64,000 bases of DNA from Leptospirales bacterium (lineage in GTDB: Bacteria; Spirochaetota; Leptospiria; Leptospirales; Leptonemataceae), in assembly GCA_016788865.1 (NCBI GenBank), contig JAEUSB010000094.1:1-64000 (forward strand), given 5' to 3'. Below the pieces are notes generated by a model. That model was not told the DNA's origin. It saw only the letters and a program-made list of their open reading frames with translations, and searched no databases. The position numbers and the translations under genes are program-made. Positions 63,701-64,000 of the stretch are shown here, one piece after another (the stretch's first letter is position 1; each line of letters begins with the position of its first letter).

Positions 63701-64000
63701 CGCTGTCTGGTCCAGCTCCCTGCAAGAATCCATTCACCGGGCTTTACCTGCTTTAGATAGGATGCCTTCAACGTACGCTCAACAGAACTAACGTCTCCGC
63801 CCTTCTCCTTCTCTTTCTTCATGAAATACTGCAGAAGGTAAGCGCGAGACCGGTTGATCTCTTCCCCTACGCGGCGTGCCGCTTCCACTTCATCCGGGCT
63901 GCGAAAACGACCGGTGCGTGGAGAGTAGATTTCCGGAACTACCGTTACGCGGCCTTCATCTACTATTTCCCCAAGAACTCCTGCACGTGCGTATTCCCGA
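63697..64000 (-). CDS. Unknown protein, C-terminal part (5' end outside window)
   Basis: The frame is open from the window end to TGA at 63697-63699, giving about 100 residues: a beta-like start (VLGEIVDEGRVTVVPEIYSPRTG), a helical part (SPDEVEAARRVGEEINRSRAYLLQYFMKKEKEKGG) and a C-terminal KPGEWILAG. The stop codon overlaps the start of the giant lipoprotein gene (ATGA), so the two are translationally coupled and probably partners. No family recognised. Confidence 0.75.
   Translation of the reverse strand, partial: REYARAGVLGEIVDEGRVTVVPEIYSPRTGRFRSPDEVEAARRVGEEINRSRAYLLQYFMKKEKEKGGDVSSVERTLKASYLKQVKPGEWILAGSWTRQR

Noticed and set aside
1..64000. CRISPR arrays, insertion sequences, prophage or integrative elements
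   Set aside because: No regularly spaced repeats, transposase, integrase or phage structural genes were seen; codon use and gene order look chromosomal throughout.

Overview
The window (about 50% GC by eye) looks like the chromosome of a spirochaete of the order Leptospirales, close to but probably not within Leptospira. The evidence is a DUF1554-type lipoprotein and a DUF1574-like SGNH protein (families I associate with Leptospira), many lipoproteins with loose spirochaetal lipoboxes, class III cyclase / SpoIIE-phosphatase / STAS signalling, and a vertebrate-type N-acetylglutamate synthase domain. This assignment is inferred from gene content, without a database search.

Layout. (1) 1-11355, all minus strand, a very compact cluster with many 4-base overlaps: a coiled-coil/acidic-motif protein, zapA, 5-formyl-THF cyclo-ligase, cheW, a CheA-CheC fusion, cheB, cheY, scpA, scpB, a shortened PheA-like protein, tyrA, cmk and the 5' part of rpsA. 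It mixes division, chromosome condensation, chemotaxis and aromatic amino acid genes. (2) 11475-12654, minus: infC (TTG start)-rpmI-rplT with a terminator whose loop is the rplT stop codon. (3) 12772-16605, plus: AraC-type regulator, hemerythrin, MuiA-like protein, small lipoprotein. (4) 16661-30472, mostly minus: DUF1554 lipoprotein, glyA, lipoate ligase-like protein, RsbW-like kinase (divergent from a STAS protein), DUF218 protein preceded by an unlisted 44-residue basic ORF, pabBC fusion, typA/bipA, EamA transporter, type II NADH dehydrogenase, a membrane beta-lactamase-fold protein lacking the SxxK motif, an NAGS-like protein and a LolA-like protein. (5) 30640-37401: outer-membrane barrel, cinA, DUF1574-like protein, a lipoprotein GDA1/CD39 apyrase, pgi, an unknown secreted protein. 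(6) 37493-41046, plus: HDOD protein, a HATPase-PAS-cyclase fusion and a STAS-LytTR fusion, followed by tRNA-Gly(UCC).

(7) 41185-52672 is a phosphate-starvation locus: phoB-phoR, a second PstS-like lipoprotein and a 7TM SpoIIE phosphatase on the plus strand, facing pstS-pstC-pstA-pstB on the minus strand, then phoU and a PafA-like phosphatase on the plus strand. The phoB and pstS upstream regions share an exact 14-base sequence, embedded in GTNAYN-like half-sites spaced by exactly 11 bases: a candidate Pho box for this lineage. (8) 52700-55627: a CBS-like/SpoIIE phosphatase and a GNAT-nitrilase fusion. (9) 55682-64000, minus: a 2,672-residue predicted lipoprotein made of a TolB-like propeller, long TPR arrays and two CHAT-like segments that lack the expected catalytic Cys, translationally coupled to an upstream protein cut off by the window end.

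The most unusual items are the giant TPR/pseudo-CHAT lipoprotein, the HDOD / HATPase-PAS-cyclase / STAS-LytTR signalling trio, the Pho-box pair, the CheA-CheC fusion, and the eroded or dead enzyme homologues (PheA-like, beta-lactamase-like). No CRISPR array, rRNA operon, insertion sequence or prophage was seen, and no intergenic stretch exceeds 300 bases.
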